A stretch of DNA of 64,000 bases from QHXM01 sp963697975 (GTDB taxonomy: Bacteria > Acidobacteriota > Blastocatellia > Pyrinomonadales > Pyrinomonadaceae): contig OY969111.1 of NCBI GenBank assembly GCA_963697975.1, forward strand, positions 5,106,223 to 5,170,222, read 5' to 3'. The stretch's first letter is position 1; the number at the start of each line of letters is the position of its first letter. Below are positions 34,109 to 42,748 of this stretch, piece after piece. A model generated the notes under the pieces. The model did no database searches. It was not told the origin of the DNA and worked only from the letters and a program-made list of their open reading frames with translations. A program made the position numbers and the translations under genes.

Positions 34109-37100
34109 ATGAAGCGAATTGCGCTGAGCGCGCTTGTCATCTTCACAGGCATCATTAGCGTGTCTGCTCAGCAGACTACGTCGCAGCAAGTGGTCGCTGC
34201 CGCAGCAAATGCTATGGCGAGTGCCACCAGACCGCAGCCCAGACGCCTCGCCACCATTCGCACCGGCGAAGCACCGGAAGGCTCGCGCATCATCGTCGCC
34301 TCGGATGCGACGCTCAGCGATTATCAGGCTTATGCTGAGGGCGGGCGGTTCTACGTTCTGATTCCCTATGCGGTTGAGCCGAAAGCGCAGAACGAACTGC
34401 GGGGTCGCGGCTTCACTGACGTAGAAATCGCACGACGCGGCGAAGATGTTCTGCTCTCTTTCGGTCTGGAAGCTGGAACGCAGGCGCGCGTGAGCCAGCG
34501 CTTCAACCGGCTCGAAGTGTTGTTCTCAGCAGCGAGCCAGCAGGAAGGCGCAGCGCAAGTCAGCACAGCCTCAGCCGCTCCGACGCCAACGCCGACGCCA
34601 GCGCCTGCTTCTTCTTCGTCTCCAGCGCCTGTCGCTTCTCCGTCGCCAGTGACCGTTGCTCCCGAAACCAAGTCTCCATCGGAAAGCACACCGGCAGCGA
34701 CCGTTCCGGCTACGAATGCTGCCTCGCCGCAGACGGCCAAAGCTCCCGGCGTTGCCGCCTCAACAGTCGCAGGCATCACGCTTCCGCCGGAGAAAGCGAG
34801 TCCTGTCCGCCTCTCGAAATTTGAGAAGCCGCCCGTGATTGACGGTAAGCTCGATGATGCCGTCTGGCAGAGCGCCAACGTCCTGAAAGATTTCTACCAG
34901 ATTGATCCGGGCGATAACACGCCGCCGCTCAAGCCGACCGAAGTCCTGCTCGGCTACGATTCAAAGTTTCTCTACATAGCTTTTCGCTGCTTTGACGAGC
35001 CGGATAAGGTGCGGGCCACAATCGCCAAACGAGACAACATCTTCAGCGACGATTACGTCGGCTTTTTCCTTGACACCTTCAACGACCAGCGCAAAGCCTT
35101 CGAGGCGTTTTTCAACCCGCTCGGTATTCAGGCCGACGGGGTGCTGACCGAAGGGCGCGGCGAGGATTTCAGCGTCGACTGGGTGATGGAATCAAAGGGA
35201 CTGGTTAACCAGGAAGGGTACGTCGTCGAGGTCGCTATTCCGTTCAAGTCGCTGCGCTACGCCGTCGGGAAAGACAAGCTCTGGGGCGCGCACTTTTTCC
35301 GTCGCATCAAACGCAATAATAACGAGCTTGATTCATGGATGCCATTCTCACGCAGCAATTCGAGCAACATGAATCAGGCTGGTCATCTGTCAGGTTTTGA
35401 AGGCATCTCGACCGAACGCACGCTTGAGTTGATCCCTTCCCTGACGATTTCCCAGACAGGTCGCAGTGTCCGCTCGCTCAATCCTCCGGTCGGTGTGCCT
35501 GATCCGGGTCGAATCGTCAACCAGCCTATTGAATTGGAGCCGGGCCTGACTGCGAAGTTCGGCCTCTCGCCGACCTCCACGCTTGATCTGGCTTTGAACC
35601 CTGACTTCGCGCAGGTCGAAGCAGATCAAATCGTCGTCACCACCAACCAACGCTTTCCCATCTTCTTCCCGGAAAAGCGTCCGTTCTTCCTCGAAGGGAT
35701 AGACATCTTCCAGACGCCTATCTTGGCCGTGCATACGCGCACCATCGTTGACCCGGACGTGGCCATCAAGTTTACGGGCAAGGAAGGTCGAAACACTTAC
35801 GGGATTATGGTGGCCAGCGACAACGGGCCGGGAAATCTGAGCCTTGATGATCGCGGAGCATTGAACAATTGCTTCGACCGGAGACTCATTAATCCGGCGG
35901 TCGTCTGCAACAACGAACGCTTCGTTGACAAGAACGCTTATATCGGTGTGCTGCGCCTCAAGCGCGATATTGGCAAAGGCGAGAGTACCATCGGATTGCT
36001 CGCCACCACGTATAATTTCATCGAGAAGCACAATCAATTAGGCGGCTTTGACGGGCGCTTTCGTATCAATAAGCAGACGACCTTCGACATACAGCTTCTC
36101 GGCACGACTTCGCGGAATTTCTTCTACGATCCGGTGGCGGATGAAAATCGCTATCGCACGGGCAACGGCTTCGCCTACACGACGCAATACGATGTTTCGG
36201 GACGCAACTGGGGCTGGCAGCTTTACGGCGAAGGTTTCACCAGCGATTACCGCGCAGACGTAGGGTTTTTCGGGCGCGTCAACACGAACTTTAACAGCTT
36301 CTACATCCGCTACAACACAGATCCGAAGCCGAAGGCAAAAAAGATTATCAGTACGCATTACCATAATTTCAGTTGGATCGGCTACGACTTTCAGGGAAGG
36401 ATTCAGAACTGGGAGAGCGAGTTTTACGTCGAGTGGCGTCTCAAGCGCAATTCCTTTTTCAGCCTCGGCTGGGAGCCTGCCTACGAGCGCATTCTCGAAG
36501 AAGAGTTCGGCCCGAAGCGCAATGCGACTCGTCAGGGAGCATTTTACGGAGACGATGACGAACGCTCGGTTCAAAAGAATCACATCTTCATCGCTGGTGG
36601 TTCGCAGTTCAACAAGAAGATTCAATTCAATGGCCGTGCCGTGTGGCGTTTTAACCACCTTGATCTGGACTTTGGTGGGGGGCGTCGTTTCCCGCGCGTT
36701 AGTCCGGCGGCGCTGGCGCGGCAGACTTGCCTCGATGATGGAATTCTTGATCCGGACGATTGCCCCGCCGCTCCGCTTGATCCGGGGGCGGGAAATCTTT
36801 TTGAGTTCAGCGGCAGCGTCACTTATCAGCCGCTGAATGAACTGAAGCTGCAACTGAATTACATCAAGAATCGTCTGGTGCGTAAAGACACGGGGCTGCT
36901 CGCGGTTGATACAAATATTTTCACCTTGCGCTCAACCTACCAGTTCACGCCTTTCACCTTCGCGCGCGCCATTGTGGATTACAACACGCTGAACCAGCGC
37001 GTGCGCGGACAGTTTCTCCTGGGCTGGACGCCGAACCCCGGCACAGCCTTTTACGCCGGTTACAATGACGATCTGAATTATGGCTTCAACCCGATTAGCC

Positions 37101-37180
37101 GCGAGATCGTCCCCGGCTTCCGCCGCAACGGTCGCACGTTCTTCATCAAGATGTCGTATCTCTTCAGGAAAAGCTTTTAA
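34109..37180 (+). CDS. AMIN-like / CBM9-like / DUF5916 outer-membrane protein, paralogue 3
   Basis: This 1023-residue protein has a signal peptide (MKRIALSALVIFTGIISVSA). An AMIN-like domain is followed by the longest Pro/Ala/Thr/Ser linker of the three (about 150-250). The CBM9-like module starts LSKFEKPPVIDGKLDDAVW, and the DUF5916 barrel region contains NPDFAQVEADQIVVTTNQRF and FPIFFPEKRPFFLEG. The terminal strand is FFIKMSYLFRKSF. Cysteines in the barrel loops (NNCFDRRLINPAVVC, and QTCLDDGILDPDDC) are absent from paralogue 2 and could form surface disulfides. The start is fixed by GGGGGA 9 nt upstream. Three such genes in a row suggest related but distinct surface substrates. Confidence 0.8.
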   Translation: MKRIALSALVIFTGIISVSAQQTTSQQVVAAAANAMASATRPQPRRLATIRTGEAPEGSRIIVASDATLSDYQAYAEGGRFYVLIPYAVEPKAQNELRGRGFTDVEIARRGEDVLLSFGLEAGTQARVSQRFNRLEVLFSAASQQEGAAQVSTASAAPTPTPTPAPASSSSPAPVASPSPVTVAPETKSPSESTPAATVPATNAASPQTAKAPGVAASTVAGITLPPEKASPVRLSKFEKPPVIDGKLDDAVWQSANVLKDFYQIDPGDNTPPLKPTEVLLGYDSKFLYIAFRCFDEPDKVRATIAKRDNIFSDDYVGFFLDTFNDQRKAFEAFFNPLGIQADGVLTEGRGEDFSVDWVMESKGLVNQEGYVVEVAIPFKSLRYAVGKDKLWGAHFFRRIKRNNNELDSWMPFSRSNSSNMNQAGHLSGFEGISTERTLELIPSLTISQTGRSVRSLNPPVGVPDPGRIVNQPIELEPGLTAKFGLSPTSTLDLALNPDFAQVEADQIVVTTNQRFPIFFPEKRPFFLEGIDIFQTPILAVHTRTIVDPDVAIKFTGKEGRNTYGIMVASDNGPGNLSLDDRGALNNCFDRRLINPAVVCNNERFVDKNAYIGVLRLKRDIGKGESTIGLLATTYNFIEKHNQLGGFDGRFRINKQTTFDIQLLGTTSRNFFYDPVADENRYRTGNGFAYTTQYDVSGRNWGWQLYGEGFTSDYRADVGFFGRVNTNFNSFYIRYNTDPKPKAKKIISTHYHNFSWIGYDFQGRIQNWESEFYVEWRLKRNSFFSLGWEPAYERILEEEFGPKRNATRQGAFYGDDDERSVQKNHIFIAGGSQFNKKIQFNGRAVWRFNHLDLDFGGGRRFPRVSPAALARQTCLDDGILDPDDCPAAPLDPGAGNLFEFSGSVTYQPLNELKLQLNYIKNRLVRKDTGLLAVDTNIFTLRSTYQFTPFTFARAIVDYNTLNQRVRGQFLLGWTPNPGTAFYAGYNDDLNYGFNPISREIVPGFRRNGRTFFIKMSYLFRKSF

Positions 37181-37182
37181 GA

Positions 37183-37260
37183 AGTGATGGGTGATGGGTG
37201 ATAGGTGATAAGAGGAAACAACAGTTCTTTCTTATCACCCATCACCCATCACCCATCACT
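37183..37260. repeat. Heptamer inverted repeat (GTGATGG word) after paralogue 3
   Basis: Left arm 37183-37212 and right arm 37231-37260 are 30-nt reverse complements with one mismatch; the loop is 18 nt. It lies between convergent genes and ends 3 nt before the stop of the M16 gene. It is the third copy of this word, each directly after a DUF5916 paralogue. Confidence 0.9.
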
Positions 37261-37263
37261 GTC

Positions 37264-38892
37264 TTACTGAAACACTCTTTCCACCGGGACGACGACTATG
37301 TCTTCCGGCTTGACGGTGATCCGGTAACTTTGAATCAACTTATCCTCTTCGAGTATTTCGTTAGGCTTCGGCGCGTTGTATTTGATGGGCGAAGGTGTGT
37401 TGTTGATGATGGCCTCGCGCAAGCCTTCGGCATCCTTCGTGACCATCACGATACGCATCCGGTCGGATTTCAAGTGGCGCCGGATGGCGTTGTTCACGTC
37501 GTCGAGCGTCAGGCTTGAGAGACGTTCGCGCATGTAGGTGTTGAAGTCTGGAATGCCGTAGTAGCGACTGTCGAGCGCGTAGCCGAGATTCGCATCCTGC
37601 GTCGAGGTCAGGATGTTGATATTCTTGAGCAGAAACTCTCGCGCTCCTTCAAATACCTCTTTGGACATCCCCTCTCTCACGAGCTTGTCATATTCATAAA
37701 GCGCGGCGCGCAGTGCGAAGTGGCCGTTCTGCGGCTCGACCGGGCGAATCCAGATTTGGAAAATCTGCTGGCGTCGTCCCAGGTTAGGGTCGGGAGCAAA
37801 CTGGAACATGCCGCGCGGGAAATATTCTATGTAGGCATAGTCGCCGTAGTTCAATCCGCGAAGCTCGCGTATGCGCTGGTAGAGATAGCTGTTCGATGAA
37901 CGGTGCTGTCCGAAGTAAGAGGCGACAACCGAAAGCGCAGGCCAGTCGCGGTCGCGGCGTGTCACGTCAATCGGAAAGCCGAGCGAGATTCCGGTCGAGC
38001 GCGTATCGCGCTTGACGAGTTCAATTCGCATCCCCGCATCAACTTTGGGCGAACTCCATGCCATCTGACCGGGCGAACCCGCGGGCAGCTTATTGAAATC
38101 GGTTTTAACTTTATTGAGGAACGCCGGAGAATAGCCGCCCGCCATGCCCAGCACCAGATTGCCACGCCGGTAGTTCTGGCGATAAAAAGCGCGAACATCG
38201 TCAAGCGTCAGGCGTTCGAGCGCGCCAAGGCTTCCCGCGTTGTGATGTCCGTAGGGGTGGCCCGCGTAGATCATATTATAGAGTTGCTCTTTACCAAGTT
38301 CCTCGTCGTTGGCTTCGCGCAGCGAGACTTTCAGGAAGTTGATCGCGTCCGTCTTTAACCGCGTGAAATCTTCCTGACGGAAGCCGGGGTCAAGCAGCAT
38401 CTGGCTGATGATCGAGTAGTAGCGATCCAGATTGTCAACGTGCGTCGTGCCGGAAAAGACAGTCATCTCTTTATCAATCTGATAAGAGAACGAAGTCGCC
38501 ATCGGATAGAACGCCTCCGTAATCTCATTGATAGACATCCGGCGCGACCCGCCTTCGGCCAGCATCGCAGCCGTCAAAGCGCTGACGCCTTCTTTGCCTT
38601 CCGGGTCGCTGGCAGAGCCTGTCATGAAGAGAATGCGAAAGGTGATGAGCGGCGAGCGATTGGTTTGCAACACGGTGGCAATCGCTCCGGGTGCGGTCTT
38701 GGCAGTTTTCTGGCTCATGCTTTTGGCGGCCACTGTCGGCGGTTTGATTTTCCCTCTGTCTCTATCCTGTCCAATGCTCATCTGCGCGGTCAGCCCCAGC
38801 GCGAAGACGAAAAGAAGAAATGACGCGACTGCGTGCCGACCTGTCAGGCTCTGGAGAATTCTGTTTGCTCCTGAAGAGTAAGATCGTTTCAT
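37264..38892 (-). CDS. M16-family peptidase-like subunit lacking the zinc motif
   Basis: This 542-residue protein has a signal peptide (core VASFLLFVFALGLTAQM). Two M16/insulinase-type halves are recognisable: ATVLQTNRSPLITFRILFMTGS, and LDDVRAFYRQNYRRGNLVLG. At the place where active members carry HxxEH, the chain reads GVSALTAAMLAEGG, so zinc ligands are absent and it is probably the non-catalytic partner. The C-terminal half keeps the conserved Tyr/Arg-containing region (QRIRELRGLNYGDYAY). Its ATG overlaps the TAA of the catalytic M16 gene upstream, so the two are co-translated and likely form a periplasmic heterodimer. Confidence 0.85.
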   Translation of the reverse strand: MKRSYSSGANRILQSLTGRHAVASFLLFVFALGLTAQMSIGQDRDRGKIKPPTVAAKSMSQKTAKTAPGAIATVLQTNRSPLITFRILFMTGSASDPEGKEGVSALTAAMLAEGGSRRMSINEITEAFYPMATSFSYQIDKEMTVFSGTTHVDNLDRYYSIISQMLLDPGFRQEDFTRLKTDAINFLKVSLREANDEELGKEQLYNMIYAGHPYGHHNAGSLGALERLTLDDVRAFYRQNYRRGNLVLGMAGGYSPAFLNKVKTDFNKLPAGSPGQMAWSSPKVDAGMRIELVKRDTRSTGISLGFPIDVTRRDRDWPALSVVASYFGQHRSSNSYLYQRIRELRGLNYGDYAYIEYFPRGMFQFAPDPNLGRRQQIFQIWIRPVEPQNGHFALRAALYEYDKLVREGMSKEVFEGAREFLLKNINILTSTQDANLGYALDSRYYGIPDFNTYMRERLSSLTLDDVNNAIRRHLKSDRMRIVMVTKDAEGLREAIINNTPSPIKYNAPKPNEILEEDKLIQSYRITVKPEDIVVVPVERVFQ

Positions 38893-40259
38893 TATTCCGC
38901 TCCTCCTTTGCTCTTCGTTGAGAGAGTAACGATGGTGCGGTTGTGGTCAACGAAATACTTACTGGCGGCAGCGCGTAAATCTTCGGGAGTAAGCTGGCTG
39001 TAGAGCGAGAACAGCTTGTTCATCGTCTCCGGCGTCCGGCGCAGTGAGATGTAGGGAGCAAGGATACTCGCGATGGCTTCCGAGCTATTCATTCCGAGCG
39101 CCAGCCCGTAGCGCGTCCGCGAGCGCGTTGCGTCGAGCTTGGCCTGCGGCACAAGCTCCGTCGTGTAGCGTTTGAAGGTTGCCAGAATCTGGTCGCGGAC
39201 ATAGTCAACGTCCTTCTGGTCTTTGACGCGCGAGAAGATGGCGAATAGCTCGCCGTCAACCTGATCGTCAAACGAAGGATTGATGAAATCTACCTTCTGC
39301 TCCTTGAGCACGAGTTTCTGGTAAATGTCAGAGTTCTCGCCGAAGGCAATGGAGGCCAGCAGATCAAGCGCGGCCTTATCCTTGGCCTCGTCGGAATAAG
39401 CCGGACCGCGATAAGCGACGGCCAGATAGGGAAGCGTTGGCGATGACCAGTCAACGTGAGCCTGACGCGGCGCGCTCTGCTCAGGCTCTGCTGGAATCTT
39501 CGGGACATAGTTGCCACGCTTCCACGAGCCGAAATATTTATTCACCATCGCCATCACTTCGGGCTGCTTCACGTCGCCGACGACCACGATGGTCGTGTAC
39601 TCCGGGCGATAGTAGCGATTGTAGAATTGCCAACTGTAATCATACTGGTTCGGCATATCCTCTATGTCTTTGATATAGCCCATAGTGGTGTGCGCGTAGG
39701 TATGTTTATTAAAGGCCGTCTCGCGCAGCTTCTCATAAAGCTGGGAGAAGGGACTCGCGCTGTTTTTGTCGTACTCGCCACGCACCGCACCGGCCTCCGT
39801 CTTATATTGCTCAGGACTGTATTTGAGGCGCTGGAAGCGGTCGGCTTCGATCTCCATAATCTTGTCGAGGTCTTCTTTCGAGAACACCGCGTGATAAACC
39901 GTGCGGTCGTCGGAGGTGTAAGCGTTGGTGTCCGCGCCCGCTCGCTTGAAGATTTCCTCTCGCTGATCGGCGGTGAAATTCTCGCTGCCGCGAAACATCA
40001 GGTGCTCGAAGAAATGCGCGTAACCGCTTTTGCCCGCCTCAATCTCATTGCGCGAGCCTGTCTGGACGACAATGTAGAGCGCAACGAGATTCGGGTAATC
40101 CGTCGGGACCGTGATTAAGCGCAGTCCGTTCGGCAGATCATCGGTTGAATACTTGTACGGAAATAACTTCTGCTCTTTAGGTTGTGCGGGCTGTCTGCGC
40201 TGCGAAATCGCAACCGAGGGCAGGCACAACAGGAGCGAGACGATTATCAGTAATCTCAT
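38892..40259 (-). CDS. M16-family zinc metallopeptidase (catalytic subunit)
   Basis: This 455-residue protein has a signal peptide (MRLLIIVSLLLCLPSVAIS). The inverted zinc motif is H82-F-F-E85-H86 in GYAHFFEHLMFRGS, with the third ligand Glu near 162 in AVRGEYDKN. The C-terminal M16 domain contains LTLPYLAVAYRGPAY-like substrate-binding sequence. Predicted to degrade peptides in the periplasm as one half of a clamshell with the inactive partner downstream. The ATG at 40259 has AGGAG 9 nt upstream; a longer reading to 40322 adds 21 residues before the signal peptide and is rejected. The stop overlaps the next ATG (TAATG). Confidence 0.9.
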   Translation of the reverse strand: MRLLIIVSLLLCLPSVAISQRRQPAQPKEQKLFPYKYSTDDLPNGLRLITVPTDYPNLVALYIVVQTGSRNEIEAGKSGYAHFFEHLMFRGSENFTADQREEIFKRAGADTNAYTSDDRTVYHAVFSKEDLDKIMEIEADRFQRLKYSPEQYKTEAGAVRGEYDKNSASPFSQLYEKLRETAFNKHTYAHTTMGYIKDIEDMPNQYDYSWQFYNRYYRPEYTTIVVVGDVKQPEVMAMVNKYFGSWKRGNYVPKIPAEPEQSAPRQAHVDWSSPTLPYLAVAYRGPAYSDEAKDKAALDLLASIAFGENSDIYQKLVLKEQKVDFINPSFDDQVDGELFAIFSRVKDQKDVDYVRDQILATFKRYTTELVPQAKLDATRSRTRYGLALGMNSSEAIASILAPYISLRRTPETMNKLFSLYSQLTPEDLRAAASKYFVDHNRTIVTLSTKSKGGAE

Positions 40260-40396
40260 GATGGGAAACTCCTGAAACTTTATCGAGATGGATTGAATGG
40301 AGACGGGAGGCATTATACACAATCAAAAGGCGGAGAGCGACGAGAGAGTGACGACGGAAGGGGATCGATATTGATGTCAGTCTGAGATGATAGCTT

Positions 40397-40669
40397 TCAT
40401 AAAGTTATCGTTATCCAACCGAGAAGCCGCAGAAAAAGAATCGGGAAAACGACCGCCCCAACCGCGCCTGCAATGATGCACCACCACGCCATCCTTATCC
40501 CGGCAATCTCATTATTAGATTGTTGAATGATTCTTTTCGCCCTCAAGCCAATTGTAAGAGCCGCTAAAGAACCTATCCCCGCCATCGGGACTACCGAGAG
40601 AACAAAGCCAAGTCCGAGCATTTTACTGACACGGACTTGCCTCGCTAGCTGTGCATCTATTGGCTTCAT
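40397..40669 (-). CDS. Small membrane protein (DUF4190-like)
   Basis: This 90-residue protein has two hydrophobic helices: LGLGFVLSVVPMAGIGSLAALTIGL (first half) and WWCIIAGAVGAVVFPILFLRLLG (C-terminal). Between them is a basic loop, RAKRIIQQSNNE. The two-helix pattern with a Gly-rich first segment resembles DUF4190-type proteins. An in-frame ATG at 40795 would add 42 hydrophilic residues and overlap the VOC gene; the shorter start at MKPIDAQ is preferred but not proven. Function unknown. Confidence 0.5.
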   Translation of the reverse strand: MKPIDAQLARQVRVSKMLGLGFVLSVVPMAGIGSLAALTIGLRAKRIIQQSNNEIAGIRMAWWCIIAGAVGAVVFPILFLRLLGWITITL

Positions 40670-40758
40670 GCGAAAAGCCCTTTCATCTCCCAAACATGCT
40701 CCGTTATCCCCGCCTTCATTGGTGATGTACAGTGGAGGTTGTGAGAAGTGAAGACGAT

Positions 40759-41172
40759 TCAAATTCCGCTCGTATTCATCAGGACGACTCTCCATCCATC
40801 AGGGTCTTCAAAGGTAGTTCCTTTTTCCTTCCAGTAGGGATTTTCTGGAGCGACTGCGAAGTGCCCCATGCTACTCAGATGTTCAATCAGGCGATGGATT
40901 GCTTCCTGTTCGGGGATATAGAAGACGAGCAGGTTGTCTTTTGAGGGAGCAGGGCAGGGGCTGCCTTCCGTTTGGGAGGTAAATTCAAGATGGTATTCAT
41001 GGCCGGGAAGCCCCAGCATGACGCCTGAGTATCCTGCATGATTTTCAAACGAGCCGATCACAATCAGCCCCAGCCCATCACGGTAAAAGCGGACGACTTC
41101 ATCCAGTCGAGCGGTCGGGCGCGCAATTCTTACTTGCGCGACAGGAAGCGTCTGAGGCCACTGGTTAATCAT
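40759..41172 (-). CDS. VOC-superfamily protein (glyoxalase/bleomycin-resistance fold)
   Basis: This 137-residue single-domain protein has the two beta-alpha-beta-beta-beta modules of the vicinal oxygen chelate fold. The first contains VRIARPTARLDEVVRFYRDG and YHLEF with the metal-binding His/Glu; the second contains LLVFYIPEQEAIHRLIEHL and the terminal TTFEDPDGWRVVLMN. The DPDG followed by a hydrophobic strand is typical. Such proteins form dimers and may be glyoxalases, dioxygenases or antibiotic-binding proteins; the substrate cannot be told. It lies 27 nt after pncB on the same strand. Confidence 0.82.
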   Translation of the reverse strand: MINQWPQTLPVAQVRIARPTARLDEVVRFYRDGLGLIVIGSFENHAGYSGVMLGLPGHEYHLEFTSQTEGSPCPAPSKDNLLVFYIPEQEAIHRLIEHLSSMGHFAVAPENPYWKEKGTTFEDPDGWRVVLMNTSGI

Positions 41173-41199
41173 CTTGAGCTTTGCATGACGGGCATGGGT

Positions 41200-42657
41200 T
41201 TACTTCTTCTGCGTCAACTCCTGAGAAAGCTGCTTCGGAACTTCCAGCACGTCCTGCCAGCCTGAATGATCTTCCCGCATCTTGGCCGTCAACTCATCGC
41301 GTAGCTTGCGAAGCTGCTCGCTCAGTGTGCATGAATAATTATTAATATCTACGAAGCGAGCGCGCTGCTCTTCAACAAAAGCTTTTTGTTTCGTGATGGA
41401 CGGAATAGCGTCGTGACGACCGTTCTCCCAGAAGGGAACGAGCAGACGCTCGACGCGCACCGCGCCGGGAAGCTCAATGACTTCCTCGTCGAGTCCGATA
41501 ACATCTGCGACATAGTTTCCATCTGCGCCCAGGCCGCGAAAGATTTGCAGGTAACCGGGCAGGGTGGTCTTGTCCGGCGAGTTTGAGGCTTTGAGCGTCG
41601 GGCGATTTTCAATCAGGCACTCTTTGAAGATGACGCCCGCAATCTTTGAAACCTCGCTCGACAGTTTTGTACCGATGCCGAAACCTGCGGCCTGTGGAAA
41701 CTCTTCGACAATATGACCTACTTTCTCTACGTCAAGATCACCTGTCAGAATCGGCATCAACCCATTCAACCCGTTCGCTTCAAAGAAGGCTTGACACCAT
41801 GCTCCGAGTTTCGCCAAATCGCCGGAATCAACGCGATAACCTTTGAAGGCGCGGCGGCGCGCTTCGGTTGAGGTCGCGGCCAGCGCGGCGTGAACCGCGC
41901 CCATGTAGACATCAATCGTGTCGAGCAGCAGTGTCGTGCCGTTTGGATTCGCGTCGAGCCAGCGTTCATATGCGACCTGCTCGAAATGCTTGGGCTGGCC
42001 CGTGCGCGGCTCAATCTCCGGCTCGTACATGAACTCAAGATAGGATTGCTGCCAGTAGTGCGCCTCTGTTCCGACCGCTGGAATATCCAGGCGATGCGCC
42101 GCCTCCATGTTTGAGGTGTCATTGAAGCCACCGATGAAAGCGTAGGTGGCGACTTCGACTGCCCGCTCAATGTCGCCGTTGCGCCTCAGCGAAAAGTCCG
42201 AGAGCCAGCGCTCTCCCGCCGCCATCCGAAACTGCATCGCCAGACTCGCCGTTGTCATCGGAAGATCAAAAGCGTGCTCAAACTTGATCTCCTGCGCCTG
42301 CGTCAACCCGAAAGGCCCGGTGATGTCCGCGAAAGGCTCCTGGGCGAAAACAATTGTGCCGGGACGAACGGCGCGCACCGCGCCGACAAAATGCATGTCT
42401 TCGATAGCGTCGGCGAAGAGTTTCAGCCCGCCGCGATCCTGTTCAAGAAAACGCACGCGCGGGCGATCAATCTGGCTGTCAATCAGGAGGCGCACCAGCC
42501 GCTCATGGCCGAGACACGGAGCGAACGGCAGCTTTCGCTGTGTCACATAAAAGGTCGCCATCGCTTCGCTCAAACGCTTCTCGCGCAGCCGTGCCACGTC
42601 CTTGTAAGACGCGTCGCCCATCGCGGCGTGATAACGATCAATGTTTAGTGTGCCCAT
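41200..42657 (-). CDS. pncB: Nicotinate phosphoribosyltransferase
   Basis: Predicted to convert nicotinate and PRPP to nicotinate mononucleotide (NAD salvage, Preiss-Handler route). The 485-residue protein has the N-terminal MGTLNIDRYHAAMG-type start, GTIVFAQEPFADITGPF, the FIGGFNDTSNMEAAHRLDIP segment, and VDSGDLAKLGAWC with the phosphate-binding Asp. A GTKLSSEVSKIAGVIFKE region follows. This matches the bacterial NAPRTase family rather than NadC. The start at 42657 is chosen because the longer frame to 42747 encodes 30 residues entirely from a perfect inverted repeat. The preceding gene is pncA, which supplies nicotinate. No Shine-Dalgarno is visible. Confidence 0.88.
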   Translation of the reverse strand: MGTLNIDRYHAAMGDASYKDVARLREKRLSEAMATFYVTQRKLPFAPCLGHERLVRLLIDSQIDRPRVRFLEQDRGGLKLFADAIEDMHFVGAVRAVRPGTIVFAQEPFADITGPFGLTQAQEIKFEHAFDLPMTTASLAMQFRMAAGERWLSDFSLRRNGDIERAVEVATYAFIGGFNDTSNMEAAHRLDIPAVGTEAHYWQQSYLEFMYEPEIEPRTGQPKHFEQVAYERWLDANPNGTTLLLDTIDVYMGAVHAALAATSTEARRRAFKGYRVDSGDLAKLGAWCQAFFEANGLNGLMPILTGDLDVEKVGHIVEEFPQAAGFGIGTKLSSEVSKIAGVIFKECLIENRPTLKASNSPDKTTLPGYLQIFRGLGADGNYVADVIGLDEEVIELPGAVRVERLLVPFWENGRHDAIPSITKQKAFVEEQRARFVDINNYSCTLSEQLRKLRDELTAKMREDHSGWQDVLEVPKQLSQELTQKK

Positions 42658-42663
42658 AATTCG

Positions 42664-42748
42664 ATTGCGGGATGCGGATTTCGGAGTGCGGATTGGAAAG
42701 CTGTCGAGTGGTTCTTCAATCCGCACTCCGAAATCCGCATCCCGCAAT
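42664..42748. repeat. Perfect 32-bp heptamer inverted repeat (GCGGATT word) between pncA and pncB
   Basis: Left arm 42664-42695 and right arm 42717-42748 are exact reverse complements over 32 nt; the loop is 21 nt. The arm reads as GCGGGAT, GCGGATT, TCGGAGT, GCGGATT. It abuts the pncA stop codon (42749) and ends 6 nt from the pncB ATG. No T-tract flanks it. Confidence 0.95.

Noticed and set aside
30857..37260. CRISPR array made of GTGATGG repeats
   Set aside because: The units are contiguous 7-mers in inverted arms with no spacers and no cas genes.
42658..42747. N-terminal extension of PncB (30 residues)
   Set aside because: It is wholly encoded by the perfect 32-bp palindrome and its loop; NAPRTases begin near MGTLNIDRYH.
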